A stretch of DNA of 64,000 nt, from contig NZ_JBDIVF010000002.1 in NCBI RefSeq assembly GCF_039631355.1, positions 620,001-684,000 of the forward strand, read 5' to 3'. The DNA is from Uliginosibacterium paludis. GTDB lineage: Bacteria; Pseudomonadota; Gammaproteobacteria; Burkholderiales; Rhodocyclaceae. Numbering within the stretch: position 1 is the first letter of the stretch; every line of letters begins with the position of its first letter. Under the pieces are notes generated by a model. It did not search any database. It was not told where the DNA came from and saw only the letters and a list, made by a program, of their open reading frames with translations. This document shows positions 25,085 to 32,904 of the stretch, piece after piece. Made by a program: the position numbers and the translations under genes.

Positions 25085-25765
25085 ATGAATCCCGTGATCC
25101 TTCTCGTCGAAGACGAACCGGCGATTGCCGACACGCTGGCCTGGACGCTGAAAAGCGAGGGCTTCGAGCCCTGCCATGTCGCCACCGGCGGCGAGGCGCT
25201 GGCGCGGCTGGCGCAGGGCGGCATCGCGGTGGCGGTGCTGGATGTGGGCCTGCCGGATCTCTCCGGCTTCGAACTGTGCCGCCGCATCCGTGCGCAGGAC
25301 GCCGCGCTGCCGGTGATGTTTCTGACTGCGCGCTCCGACGAGATCGATCGCGTGCTCGGCTTCGAGATCGGCGCCGATGATTACGTGGCCAAGCCCTTCA
25401 GCCCGCGCGAGGTGGTGGCCCGTTTGCGCGTGATGCTGCGCCGCGCCGGCGCACTGCCCGCCGCGTCGCGGCCTGTGCCGGGCCTGCAGCTGGATGAAGC
25501 CGGCGCACGCGTGCTGCATGAGGGCCATCCGCTGCCGCTGACGCGTTACGAATACCTGCTGCTGCGCCACCTGCTCAAGCAGCCCGGCCGCGTCTTCTCG
25601 CGTGACCAGTTGCTCGATGCGGTGTGGGGCACTGGCAGCGAGAGCACAGACCGCACCGTCGACACCCACATCAAGACCCTGCGCGCCAAGCTGCGCGCGG
25701 TGGCGCCCGAGCTGGACCCCATCCTCACCCATCGCGGCATGGGCTACTCGCTGGCGGTGGCATGA
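25085..25765 (+). CDS. creB: OmpR-family response regulator CreB
   Basis: The 226-residue protein has a receiver domain with E9/D10, phospho-acceptor D53 (VAVLDVGLPDLSG), T81 and K103, and a C-terminal winged helix (RVFSRDQLLDAVWG). Adjacent CreC and a CreD gene at 29968 identify it as CreB. CreBC responds to carbon source and cell-wall stress in enterics and binds TTCAC direct repeats. One such box is present before creD. Its stop overlaps the creC start (ATGA). Confidence 0.92.
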   Translation: MNPVILLVEDEPAIADTLAWTLKSEGFEPCHVATGGEALARLAQGGIAVAVLDVGLPDLSGFELCRRIRAQDAALPVMFLTARSDEIDRVLGFEIGADDYVAKPFSPREVVARLRVMLRRAGALPAASRPVPGLQLDEAGARVLHEGHPLPLTRYEYLLLRHLLKQPGRVFSRDQLLDAVWGTGSESTDRTVDTHIKTLRAKLRAVAPELDPILTHRGMGYSLAVA

Positions 25766-27294
25766 ACCTGCCCCTGCGCGTGCTGCTCGGCTACTTTCTG
25801 GTAGTGGGGCTCGCGGCTGTTTTCGTGCTGCGCATCTTCGTCGGCGAAGTGCAGCCCAGCGTGCGCGAAGCCATCGAGGAAACCATGGTCGACAGCGCCA
25901 ACATCCTCGCCGTGATGGCGGCAGACGAGCTGAGTGCCGGCCGCATCGCCCAGGGCAGCTTCGCCGCCCGCATTGCCGAATACCGCGCCCGCGGTGTCGA
26001 TGCGCCGATCTGGCACTTCCGCAAGAGCACGCTCGACTTCCGCGTGACCGTGACCGATGACAAAGGCATTGTCCGTTTCGATTCGGATGGCGTCGCCGTC
26101 GGCGCCGACCACTCGCGCTGGAACGACGTCTACCGCACCCTGCGCGGCGAATACGGCGCCCGCTCCACGCGCGACGATCCTGATGACGACGGCTCCTCGG
26201 TCTTCTATGTGGCCGCCCCCGTGCGCGAGGGCGATCGCATCATCGGCGTGCTCACCCTGGCCAAGCCGGTGCGCACCGTGCAGCCCATCATCACTCGCAG
26301 CGAGCAGACCATCCTCCGGCACGGCTTCTGGCTGATGGGTGGCGCCGCGCTGATCGGCGTGCTGGTCACCCTATGGCTCACCGGTTCGATCCGCCGCCTG
26401 CGCCACTATGCCCAGGCAGTGGCCGCCGGCGAATCCGCCACCCCGCCCACCGGTGGCGGTCAGGAACTCTCCGACCTTGCCCGCGCGATGGAAGCCATGC
26501 GTCAGAAGCTCGAAGGCAAGCAGTATGTCGAGCAGACCGTGCAGGCGCTCACCCACGAACTCAAGAGCCCGCTCGCCGCCCTGCGTGGCGCCGGTGAAAT
26601 CCTCGCCGAGCCGGGCCTGCCCGACGCCCAGCGCCGGCAGTTCGCCGGTCATGTGCTGAGCCAGGGCGCACGCATGCAGGAATGTGTCGAGCGCATGCTC
26701 TCGCTCTCGCGCCTTGAAGCCGGACGCGGGCTGGGCGAGCTCGAAACGCTGGAGGCCGGCGAGTTGCTGGAGGATCTATGCCGGGTGCGTATGCCGCGTG
26801 CCGATGCCCAAGGCATCACGTTTGAAGTGAGTCGCCCGGATGCCGCCCTTCAACAAGCGCAGGATGAAGCGGGCAGTGCCCGGTGGAGTCCGGGGCCTGG
26901 TCGCACAGACGGAGAGCACTCCCGGATTCCAGCTGCTGGCCTTCATCCGGCCTACACATTGCGCGGCGACCGCGAGCGCCTGTTGCTGGCACTCGGCAAC
27001 CTGCTCGACAACGCCCTCGATCACGCCCCCGCCGGCAGCCTGATCCTGCTCTCGGCAAGCACCGAAGCCGGCGCCTGCTGCTTCCGCATTCGCGATCAGG
27101 GCGCAGGCATTCCGGACTACGCCGTGCCGCATCTCTTCGAGCGCTTCTACGGCCTGCCGCGCCCCGACGGCAGCAAGGGCTCCGGCCTCGGCCTCGCCAT
27201 CGCCCAGGAAGTCGCCCGCCTGCACGGCGGCAGCGTCACGCTGGCGAATCACCCCGAGGGCGGGGTGGAGGCGTGCTTGCGGGTGGCGGGATAA
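25762..27294 (+). CDS. creC: sensor histidine kinase CreC with in-frame insertion
   Basis: The 510-residue kinase has an N-terminal membrane helix (about 5-25) and a periplasmic sensor domain (30-190). A second helix (GFWLMGGAALIGVLVTLWL) and a HAMP-like linker follow. The phospho-acceptor is H265 (QALTHELKSPLAAL), the N-box is N417 (LGNLLDNALDHA) and the G-boxes are DQGAGIPD and GSGLGLAIAQEV. It is ~36 residues longer than E. coli CreC (474). The extra residues (about 367-400) coincide with a palindromic REP-like DNA segment at 26862-26955. Motifs on both sides remain in frame, so activity is probably kept. Confidence 0.92.
   Translation: MNLPLRVLLGYFLVVGLAAVFVLRIFVGEVQPSVREAIEETMVDSANILAVMAADELSAGRIAQGSFAARIAEYRARGVDAPIWHFRKSTLDFRVTVTDDKGIVRFDSDGVAVGADHSRWNDVYRTLRGEYGARSTRDDPDDDGSSVFYVAAPVREGDRIIGVLTLAKPVRTVQPIITRSEQTILRHGFWLMGGAALIGVLVTLWLTGSIRRLRHYAQAVAAGESATPPTGGGQELSDLARAMEAMRQKLEGKQYVEQTVQALTHELKSPLAALRGAGEILAEPGLPDAQRRQFAGHVLSQGARMQECVERMLSLSRLEAGRGLGELETLEAGELLEDLCRVRMPRADAQGITFEVSRPDAALQQAQDEAGSARWSPGPGRTDGEHSRIPAAGLHPAYTLRGDRERLLLALGNLLDNALDHAPAGSLILLSASTEAGACCFRIRDQGAGIPDYAVPHLFERFYGLPRPDGSKGSGLGLAIAQEVARLHGGSVTLANHPEGGVEACLRVAG
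26862..26955. repeat. REP-like palindromic element embedded in creC
   Basis: Outer inverted repeats GGATGAAG (26862-26869) and CTTCATCC (26941-26948), with inner GGAGTCCGGG (26885-26894) and CCCGGATTCC (26920-26929), form an imperfect palindrome. The right edge CTTCATCCGGCCTACA resembles the CTTATCCGGCCTACA edge of enterobacterial REP units. The element adds Gly/Ser/Ala-rich low-complexity residues to CreC without breaking the frame. Confidence 0.6.
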
Positions 27295-27448
27295 GTCGGT
27301 TTTTATGCCGAATGCGTCAATCGGCCAGGAGCGGACGGTCGGTAATCTGGCCTGGAGTCGGATATTCCTAGGGCGCCGAAGGGAACAATGAGTGAAGCGA
27401 ACTGCGCCGAATTTGGTGACCCTGGGCGAGATGCTTGAATTCAAGATC
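27295..27448. other. residual spacer between creC and IS
   Basis: This short non-coding stretch contains no ORF I can support. In most genomes creD follows creC closely, so this may be the remaining part of the original creC-creD spacer before the insertion. Confidence 0.4.
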
Positions 27449-27470
27449 TGACCCAATACTGTTCGGTTAG
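27449..27470 (+). repeat. IS left terminal inverted repeat
   Basis: This 22-bp end begins TGACCCAATACTGTTCGG and is the exact reverse complement of 28947-28968. Confidence 0.93.
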
Positions 27471-27520
27471 TAACTAAATTCTTGCTATTCTGGGGCTACG
27501 ACCTTCCACTGTGAGTAGTG

Positions 27521-28753
27521 ATGGCACGAACCAAAGCGGTGCTGGGCGCAGGCGCCCGGCTCAGTGACTACCTGAGCGCCAGTCTTCTGGCGCGTGTCTA
27601 CCCGGCTGAGCAGATCAACGCACTGCTCGACGAGCATGGCTGCAACAGCCAGCGCATCCGCAGCTTTCCAGCTGTCGCGGGCGCCTACTACTGCATGGCG
27701 TTGAGTCTGTATCCCGAAGCGGCCTACGAAGAAGTGTTTGCCGTCATCGCGCAAGGCCTGGCGTGGGCGCAATCGAGTCCCGTACCCGCGCAGGTATCCA
27801 AATCCTCCATCAGCGAACTGCGCGGCAAACTCGGTCACGCACCCTTGCGGGCGCTCATGCGCCAAGCCTGCTTGCCGTTGGCCAATGCGCAGACGCACCC
27901 GGAAGCGTTCTACGCGGGGCTACGAGTCGTCGCCATTGACGGCAGCAACTTTGAAGTCCCCGACGAAGTGGATAACGTCGAGCAGTTCGGCTACCCCGGC
28001 AGCCGCACAGGCCATGCGGGCTATCCGCAAGCTCAATGCGCGGTGCTGGTGGAGTGCGCCACACACGCCATTCTGGACGCCTATATTGGCGCCTATCGCA
28101 CCAGTGAGTGGGAGATATGCGTCCCGCTTCTCGACACTCTCAAGCCGGGCATGCTGTGTCTGGCTGATCGTGGCTTCAATGGCTATCGTTACTGGGAGTC
28201 GGCACGACGTAGTGGGGCGGATTTACTGTGGCGCTGCACCAAGGACCGACAACTCCCTGTCCTCCAGACTCTAGCGGACGGCTCCTTTCTGAGCGAGATA
28301 CGCCCCAGTGCCAAGGACCGTGACGGCAAAGCTGATGCCATTGTCGTGCGCGTGGTTGAGTACGCATTGCCCAGCCTTGACGGTGAGCCCACACGTTACC
28401 GCCTGATGACCAGTTTGCTTGACCCGGCACAGGCACCTGCGCTGGAGCTGGCTGCGCTGTATCACACGCGCTGGCAAGTCGAGGCCGTGTTTGATGAGCT
28501 CAAAACGCACCTGCAGCAACGGCGTCGCGTATTGCGCTCCAAGACCCCCGAGCTAGTGCGTCAGGAATTCTATGGCTGGGTGTTGGCACACTACGCCGTG
28601 CGCTGGCTGATGCATCAGACGGCCAGCGAACATCAACTCTCCCACGCTCAACTGTCCTTTACAGGACACGTCCAGCTGCTGCGACGCACCCAGCCCCTTT
28701 CCGGGGCCTTTCCCCCCAGGGCAACCAAGAAAGCGAAAGCGGTGGTTTCGTGA
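27521..28753 (+). CDS. IS4-family DDE transposase
   Basis: The 410-residue transposase has an IS4 N-terminal domain and an RNase-H fold. DDE residues are visible: D in VVAIDGSNFEVPD, D in CLADRGFNGY and E in the YREK-type segment WQVEAVFDELKTH. The ATG at 27521 is directly preceded by an in-frame GTG at 27518, which is equally possible. It fills most of the element and shows no frameshift. Codon use is less G+C-biased than neighbouring genes. Confidence 0.92.
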   Translation: MARTKAVLGAGARLSDYLSASLLARVYPAEQINALLDEHGCNSQRIRSFPAVAGAYYCMALSLYPEAAYEEVFAVIAQGLAWAQSSPVPAQVSKSSISELRGKLGHAPLRALMRQACLPLANAQTHPEAFYAGLRVVAIDGSNFEVPDEVDNVEQFGYPGSRTGHAGYPQAQCAVLVECATHAILDAYIGAYRTSEWEICVPLLDTLKPGMLCLADRGFNGYRYWESARRSGADLLWRCTKDRQLPVLQTLADGSFLSEIRPSAKDRDGKADAIVVRVVEYALPSLDGEPTRYRLMTSLLDPAQAPALELAALYHTRWQVEAVFDELKTHLQQRRRVLRSKTPELVRQEFYGWVLAHYAVRWLMHQTASEHQLSHAQLSFTGHVQLLRRTQPLSGAFPPRATKKAKAVVS

Positions 28754-28946
28754 GCTGCTTCAAGGGGCCTCAGCATTGCGCGCCGTGCGCACCTTGGGCC
28801 AGCACGCGCCGCGGCAGGTCAAGCGGCAAAAACTCACCCTATGCTTCACATGACCATGACTACCCTCGGCGCAGGCCTATCGATACTTCGCCATGTCTGT
28901 TGAAACCCTTGGCGCTATCCGCACGCAAACCCGCAAGGAAAACAAT

Positions 28947-28968
28947 CTAACCGAACAGTATTGGGTCA
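28947..28968 (-). repeat. IS right terminal inverted repeat
   Basis: Exact reverse complement of the left end; the first bases past it (GTTATTGC) begin the AT-rich segment. Confidence 0.93.
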
Positions 28969-29012
28969 GTTATTGCTTTTTGTTTCGATTGTGAATGTCA
29001 AAGGCGAGCAAG

Positions 29013-29687
29013 ATGAAAGACATGAATTTTATTGTAAAGATATTTTTTTATTTAAAAAATAGAGAACGAACCAAATCAAATCGATTAGTGGTTTGTTGTG
29101 TCGCCCTATTTTGTCTGTCAGGGTGCGAAAGGGAGTACACCTTGCATTGGGCTGAGCAGGTGGAATTGCGCGACGGTAAAACCGTAAGAGTTGACAGAAC
29201 GGCCTATAAACACTGGATAGTAGGTCCTGATGTTGGTTATGTGATGTTAAAACAAGAGTACACAGTTGAATTTCCAGGAGCAAAAGCATGGTCAGGAAGT
29301 GATGAACCGATCGTGCTGGATTATGAGATCAATCCACTCAATGAAGTAAATTGGGTTGTGATATCGCCTTTGACGATCGAAGATTGCTTGAAACAGAAAT
29401 CTCCGCGCGGCATGGCTTCTGTTAATAAGTTCATTTATTCAGGTGGAGAATGGATAAAGGCTGAGCCAGATGAAAGTATATACGGCAAGGCGCTTAATAC
29501 TTTACGCGTGACATTTAGTAAATTTCATTCAAACAAAGAAAAGAAAAAATTTCATAATAAAAATGGAGTGTATGAACTCGGGTACATCGCTGTATCGTCA
29601 AAGGAAAGCCGTGAACTTAATATGCTGGGAATTTATCCCCATGGAACTCGCATGAGTGAGGGAGTCACATATTGCAGTACTATTTGA
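29013..29687 (+). CDS. AT-rich orphan lipoprotein, function unknown
   Basis: The 224-residue ORF is strikingly AT-rich (I estimate near 40% G+C against about 65% around it). It has a lipoprotein signal: hydrophobic LVVCCVALFCLSGC with lipobox Cys at residue 38. The mature part has no motif I recognise; it is mixed alpha/beta with Trp/Tyr-rich segments. Starts at 28995 and 29022 are possible; 29013 has the better spacing from AAAGGCGAG. It lies directly against the IS right end, between creC and creD. Horizontal acquisition together with the IS is likely. Not a family I can name. Confidence 0.6.
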   Translation: MKDMNFIVKIFFYLKNRERTKSNRLVVCCVALFCLSGCEREYTLHWAEQVELRDGKTVRVDRTAYKHWIVGPDVGYVMLKQEYTVEFPGAKAWSGSDEPIVLDYEINPLNEVNWVVISPLTIEDCLKQKSPRGMASVNKFIYSGGEWIKAEPDESIYGKALNTLRVTFSKFHSNKEKKKFHNKNGVYELGYIAVSSKESRELNMLGIYPHGTRMSEGVTYCSTI

Positions 29688-29719
29688 TAAGGCCGTAACC
29701 CGGAATCCATGCCCGATTC

Positions 29720-29829
29720 GTAGGTCGGAAAAGCGAAGCGCCTTCCGACGTTCGGGAATGCTTGATGAGTGATGGCGTAAGTTGAACGAGTCAATCGTCG
29801 GAAGGCGCCTGCGGCTTTTCCGACTTACG
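29720..29829. repeat. inverted pair of REP-like sequences
   Basis: GTAGGTCGGAAAAGCGAAGC... (from 29720) and its near reverse complement ...GCGGCTTTTCCGACTTACG (to 29829) face each other across ~47 bp. The half-sequences GTCGGAAAAGCGAAGCGCC and GGCGCCTGCGGCTTTTCCGAC are typical of REP/BIME-like repeats in G+C-rich proteobacteria. They lie 3' of the AT-rich gene. Confidence 0.75.
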
Positions 29830-29836
29830 CTTTGGC

Positions 29837-29878
29837 CGACTCCCGACTCCCGACTCCCGACTCCCGACTCCCGACTCC
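29837..29878 (+). repeat. heptanucleotide tandem repeat (CGACTCC x6)
   Basis: Six perfect copies of CGACTCC run from 29837 to 29878 and are followed within 5 bp by the CreB box. Copy number is likely variable by slippage. Confidence 0.93.
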
Positions 29879-29882
29879 CCAC

Positions 29883-29898
29883 TTCACCCTCGCTTCAC
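29883..29898 (+). promoter_or_regulatory. CreB-binding box (cre-tag) upstream of creD
   Basis: TTCACCCTCGCTTCAC is a perfect TTCAC-N6-TTCAC direct repeat, the published CreB recognition pattern. It lies 70 bp before the creD start and right of the insertion, so creD should remain CreB-regulated despite separation from creBC. Confidence 0.8.
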
Positions 29899-29967
29899 AC
29901 AGCCCTCATTCCCGCCTCAAAGTGAGCGCGCATGCTGTCCGGGTATTCAACCTGGAGGGAGTTCTTC

Positions 29968-31323
29968 ATGCGCAGTTTCTTTTTCAAGATGCTGATGATC
30001 AGTGTGCTGGCGGTCTTGCTGTTTGTGGCGGGGACGATGGTGCGTGGGGTGGTGGCGGACCGGATCATGAACCGCGAGGTGGCGCGGCAGTCGATCAGCG
30101 AGGGGCTGGCGGAGCGGCAGACGCTGGCCGGCCCCTTGCTTCGCGTGAGCTACACCGAGCACTGGCAACGTCCGGTGACGGACAAGGACGGGCGGGTGTT
30201 GAGACAGGAGGCCTGCAGCGCGCGACATGAGTTGCTGGTCCTGCCGGAAACGGTGCAGCTGAGTGGGAACCTGATCAGCGAGCCACGCCAGCGCGGCATC
30301 TTTCACATCAATGCCTATGTGCTGAGCGGGAAGCTGGCCGGTACGCTGAAGATGCCGGCACTCGCCGGGCTTTCACGGCAGGAGCCGGATTCGAGCGTGG
30401 TGATCGATTCCGCCGAGCTGCTGCTTTCGGTGACCGATCCGCGCGGCCTGCGCAAGCTGGAACTGAAGGTGGATGGCCGGCCGCTGGCGCTGGAGCCCGG
30501 TACCGGCATGGAGCGGGCTGGCAGTGGTGCGCGCGCGCAACTGCCGGAGGCGGCAACGCTGGCCGGCAAGCTGCTGACCTTCGACCTGGCGCTGGATCTG
30601 GCCGGCACGGATTCATTCAGCATGGTGCCACTGGCGCGGGACACGAGCGCGAGCCTCAACTCACGCTGGCCGCATCCGTCCTTCGGCGGGCGCTTCCTGC
30701 CGGAGACGCGTACGGTGACGGCAAAGGGCTTCGAAGCACAATGGCATGTCAGCGCACTGGCCTCGAATGCCCGCCAGAGCTGGCCGATGGGGCCGGAGGG
30801 GGCGGCGCGGCCGGTGGATACGCTGGTGGTGAGCATGATCGATCCGGTGGATGTCTATTCGATGTCCGACCGCGCCAGCAAGTATGCCGAGCTCTTCATC
30901 GCGATCACCCTGGGCGCCTTCCTGCTCTTCGAACTGCTGCGCCGCCTGAGTCTGCATCCGATGAACTACCTGCTGATTGCGGCCGCGCTGCTGATCTTCT
31001 TCCTGATGCTGCTCTCGCTCTCCGAGCGCCTGGGCTTCGGGCTGGCCTATCTTTCGGCGGCGAGCGCCTGCGTGCTGCTGATCGGTTTCTACAGCGCGCA
31101 TCTTCTGCGCAGCCTGTGGCTGGCGAGCGGCTTCACGCTGGGGCTGGGCGCGCTTTACGGCGCGCTTTACATGATCCTGCTGTCGGAGCAGAACGCGCTC
31201 CTGATGGGCAGCCTGCTGCTCTTCGCGCTGCTGGCCTGCGTGATGGTGGGCACCCGCAAGGTGGACTGGAATGCTTTGCTCGCCCCGGCGCTGGCAGCGC
31301 CTGTGGCTGAGGAGGCGGACTGA
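29968..31323 (+). CDS. creD: inner membrane protein CreD
   Basis: The 451-residue protein has an N-terminal anchor (FFFKMLMISVLAVLLFVAG), a large periplasmic domain (about 40-290, including GIFHINAYVLSGKLAGT and FGGRFLPETRTV), and five or so C-terminal membrane helices with a KYAELFIAITLGAFLLFEL segment. This is the CreD family layout. CreD is the best-known CreB target and affects envelope integrity and colicin tolerance in E. coli. ATG 29968 follows GGAGGG by 8 nt. It is displaced ~2.7 kb from creC by an IS and an orphan gene but keeps its own CreB box. A terminator follows. Confidence 0.92.
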   Translation: MRSFFFKMLMISVLAVLLFVAGTMVRGVVADRIMNREVARQSISEGLAERQTLAGPLLRVSYTEHWQRPVTDKDGRVLRQEACSARHELLVLPETVQLSGNLISEPRQRGIFHINAYVLSGKLAGTLKMPALAGLSRQEPDSSVVIDSAELLLSVTDPRGLRKLELKVDGRPLALEPGTGMERAGSGARAQLPEAATLAGKLLTFDLALDLAGTDSFSMVPLARDTSASLNSRWPHPSFGGRFLPETRTVTAKGFEAQWHVSALASNARQSWPMGPEGAARPVDTLVVSMIDPVDVYSMSDRASKYAELFIAITLGAFLLFELLRRLSLHPMNYLLIAAALLIFFLMLLSLSERLGFGLAYLSAASACVLLIGFYSAHLLRSLWLASGFTLGLGALYGALYMILLSEQNALLMGSLLLFALLACVMVGTRKVDWNALLAPALAAPVAEEAD

Positions 31324-31343
31324 CCTTCCTGCTGTCGAGATCA

Positions 31344-31371
31344 AGCCCGGCCCTGGTGCAGGCCGGGCTTT
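31344..31371 (+). terminator. rho-independent terminator of creD
   Basis: Stem AGCCCGGCC/GGCCGGGCT with an 8-nt loop and a short T-run lies 21 bp past the creD stop. Confidence 0.75.
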
Positions 31372-31498
31372 GGTGTGAGTGCGTGAGAAATCACTGACGC
31401 CGATCAGCGGCCGCGGCCGATTCCGTGCCGGTGACGCGCTGCCGAGAATGGGTTGCACCGCCGCCGTGCCTCGGCAGCGCCACGCATCGGAGCCCATC

Positions 31499-32692
31499 AT
31501 GAAAGCACTGACCTATCACGGCGTACGCGACGTTCGCGTGGAAAACGTACCCGACCCGCGTCTGCATGAGCCGGATGACATCCTGCTGCGGGTGACCGCC
31601 ACCGCGATCTGCGGCTCCGATCTGCACCTCTACCGGGGCAAGGTGCCCGGTCTCAAGGATGGCGACATCCTCGGCCACGAGTTCATGGGCGTCGTCGAGG
31701 AAGTGGGCCGCGACGTGACGCGCCTCGCCCCCGGCGACCGGGTGGTGGTGCCCTTCACGATCTCCTGCGGCCATTGCTTCTTCTGCGAGCGCGCACTCTA
31801 TTCCGCCTGCGAAACCACCAACCCGGCACGCGGCGCGATCATGAACAAGAAGACCGCCCGCTCCGGCGCCGGCATGTTTGGCTACACCCATCTCTATGGC
31901 GGTTACGCCGGCGGCCAGGCCGAATACGTGCGTGTGCCAAAGGCCAATGTCGGCCCGCTGAAGCTGCCTCCCGGCGTGGCGGACGACAGGGTGCTCTTCC
32001 TCTCCGACATCCTCCCCACCGGCTATCAGGCCGCGCTGAACGGAAACGTGGGCCCCGGCTCATCGGTGGCGATCTTCGGCGCGGGCCCGGTGGGCCTGAT
32101 GGCAGCGGCGAGCGCGCGACTGCTCGGCGCGGAGCAGATCTTCATGATCGACCACCACGCCTACCGGCTCGCTTTTGCGGAAGCCACCTATGGCGTCGTG
32201 CCGATCAATTTCGACGACATCGAAGACCCGGCCGAACGCATCATCGAGCTCACCGGGTTCCGTGGGGTCGACTGCGCCATCGATGCGGTGGGCTTCGAGG
32301 CCAAGGGCAGCGCGCTCGAAACCGTGCTGACCGACCTCAAGCTCGAAGGCTCCAGCGGCAAGTGCCTGCGCCAGGCCATCGCCGCGACCCGGCGCGGCGG
32401 CATCGTGAGCGTGCCCGGCGTGTATGCCGGATTCATACACGGCTTCCTCTTTGGCGACGCCTTCGAGAAAGGCCTGAGCTTCCGCATGGGCCAGACCCAT
32501 ACCCAGCATCACATGCCGGTGCTGCTGGAGCACATCCTCGAAGGCCGGCTGAATCCGGAAGTCATCATCTCGCACCATCTGCCGCTGGATCAGGCGGCCG
32601 AAGGCTACCGCCTCTTCGCCGAGAAGCTCGAAGACTGCCGCAAGGTGGTGCTCACGCCTTCGGCGCTGGGTCAGGTCAGCAGGGCGCCATGA
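31499..32692 (+). CDS. zinc-dependent alcohol dehydrogenase, formaldehyde-dehydrogenase-like
   Basis: The 397-residue MDR enzyme keeps catalytic zinc ligands C38 and H60-E61 and the structural zinc set C90, C93, C96, C104. The nucleotide loop is GAGPVG and it has the long insert of formaldehyde-dehydrogenase-like (FDH_like) members. Such enzymes oxidise formaldehyde (glutathione-independent) or other alcohols/aldehydes with NAD; the substrate here is open. The last four codons and stop lie inside the first REP of the tandem array, so its C-terminus was set by repeat insertion. Start at 31499 is supported by homology length. Confidence 0.88.
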   Translation: MKALTYHGVRDVRVENVPDPRLHEPDDILLRVTATAICGSDLHLYRGKVPGLKDGDILGHEFMGVVEEVGRDVTRLAPGDRVVVPFTISCGHCFFCERALYSACETTNPARGAIMNKKTARSGAGMFGYTHLYGGYAGGQAEYVRVPKANVGPLKLPPGVADDRVLFLSDILPTGYQAALNGNVGPGSSVAIFGAGPVGLMAAASARLLGAEQIFMIDHHAYRLAFAEATYGVVPINFDDIEDPAERIIELTGFRGVDCAIDAVGFEAKGSALETVLTDLKLEGSSGKCLRQAIAATRRGGIVSVPGVYAGFIHGFLFGDAFEKGLSFRMGQTHTQHHMPVLLEHILEGRLNPEVIISHHLPLDQAAEGYRLFAEKLEDCRKVVLTPSALGQVSRAP

Positions 32693-32709
32693 GCAAAGCG
32701 AATCGCGCC
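32681..32709 (+). repeat. REP-like motif at start of repeat unit 1
   Basis: AGGGCGCCATGAGCAAAGCG followed by AATCGCGCC; later units have GTAGGG at the edge. It overlaps the ADH stop codon (TGA 32690-32692). Confidence 0.7.
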
Positions 32710-32776
32710 AGGGTGCCGGAACGGCGCCTTGATGGGTGAGCGATACGGAGCGGACGGCGCCATGGCGCGTGGGCAG

Positions 32777-32816
32777 AAAAAGCCCGGCCATTCTCAACTG
32801 CGGCGCGCACCGGGCT
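32777..32816 (-). terminator. minus-strand terminator-like hairpin in repeat unit 1 (recurs in every unit)
   Basis: On the minus strand AGCCCGG-N22-CCGGGCT is followed by TTTTT. Equivalent hairpins recur at +347, +694 and +1041. In unit 3 the stem carries a mismatch. They point toward transcription coming from the GFA-ACT gene. Confidence 0.5.
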
Positions 32817-32873
32817 GGCGGCGTGTGGTTCATCCGAAGCCGGTGCGTGCTGCGTGGGATGAGGGACGCATGC

Positions 32874-32904
32874 GGCGCGATTCGCTGCGCTCATGGCGCC
32901 CTAC
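32874..32904 (-). repeat. inverted REP-like motif in repeat unit 1
   Basis: The minus strand reads GTAGGGCGCCATGAGCGCAG then CGAATCGCGCC, almost the same as the motif at the start of each unit but in opposite orientation. Confidence 0.7.

Larger units (their letters stand above)
27449..28968 (+). mobile_element. IS4-type insertion sequence, 1520 bp, complete
   Basis: Perfect 22-bp terminal inverted repeats (27449-27470 and 28947-28968, outer ends TGACCCAATACTG... and ...CAGTATTGGGTCA) flank one transposase gene. The 10-12 bp on either side (ending AAGATC on the left, starting GTTATTGC on the right) do not match, so no target duplication is visible. The gene and both ends are intact, so the element may still be mobile. 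Confidence 0.92.

Noticed and set aside
26776..27456. Alternative leftward gene over the 3' end of creC
   Set aside because: It is antisense to the kinase ATPase domain and shows no domain; the creC frame is conserved on both sides of the insertion.
29837..29878. CRISPR or VNTR coding repeat
   Set aside because: A pure 7-bp tandem repeat in non-coding DNA, too short and without spacers.
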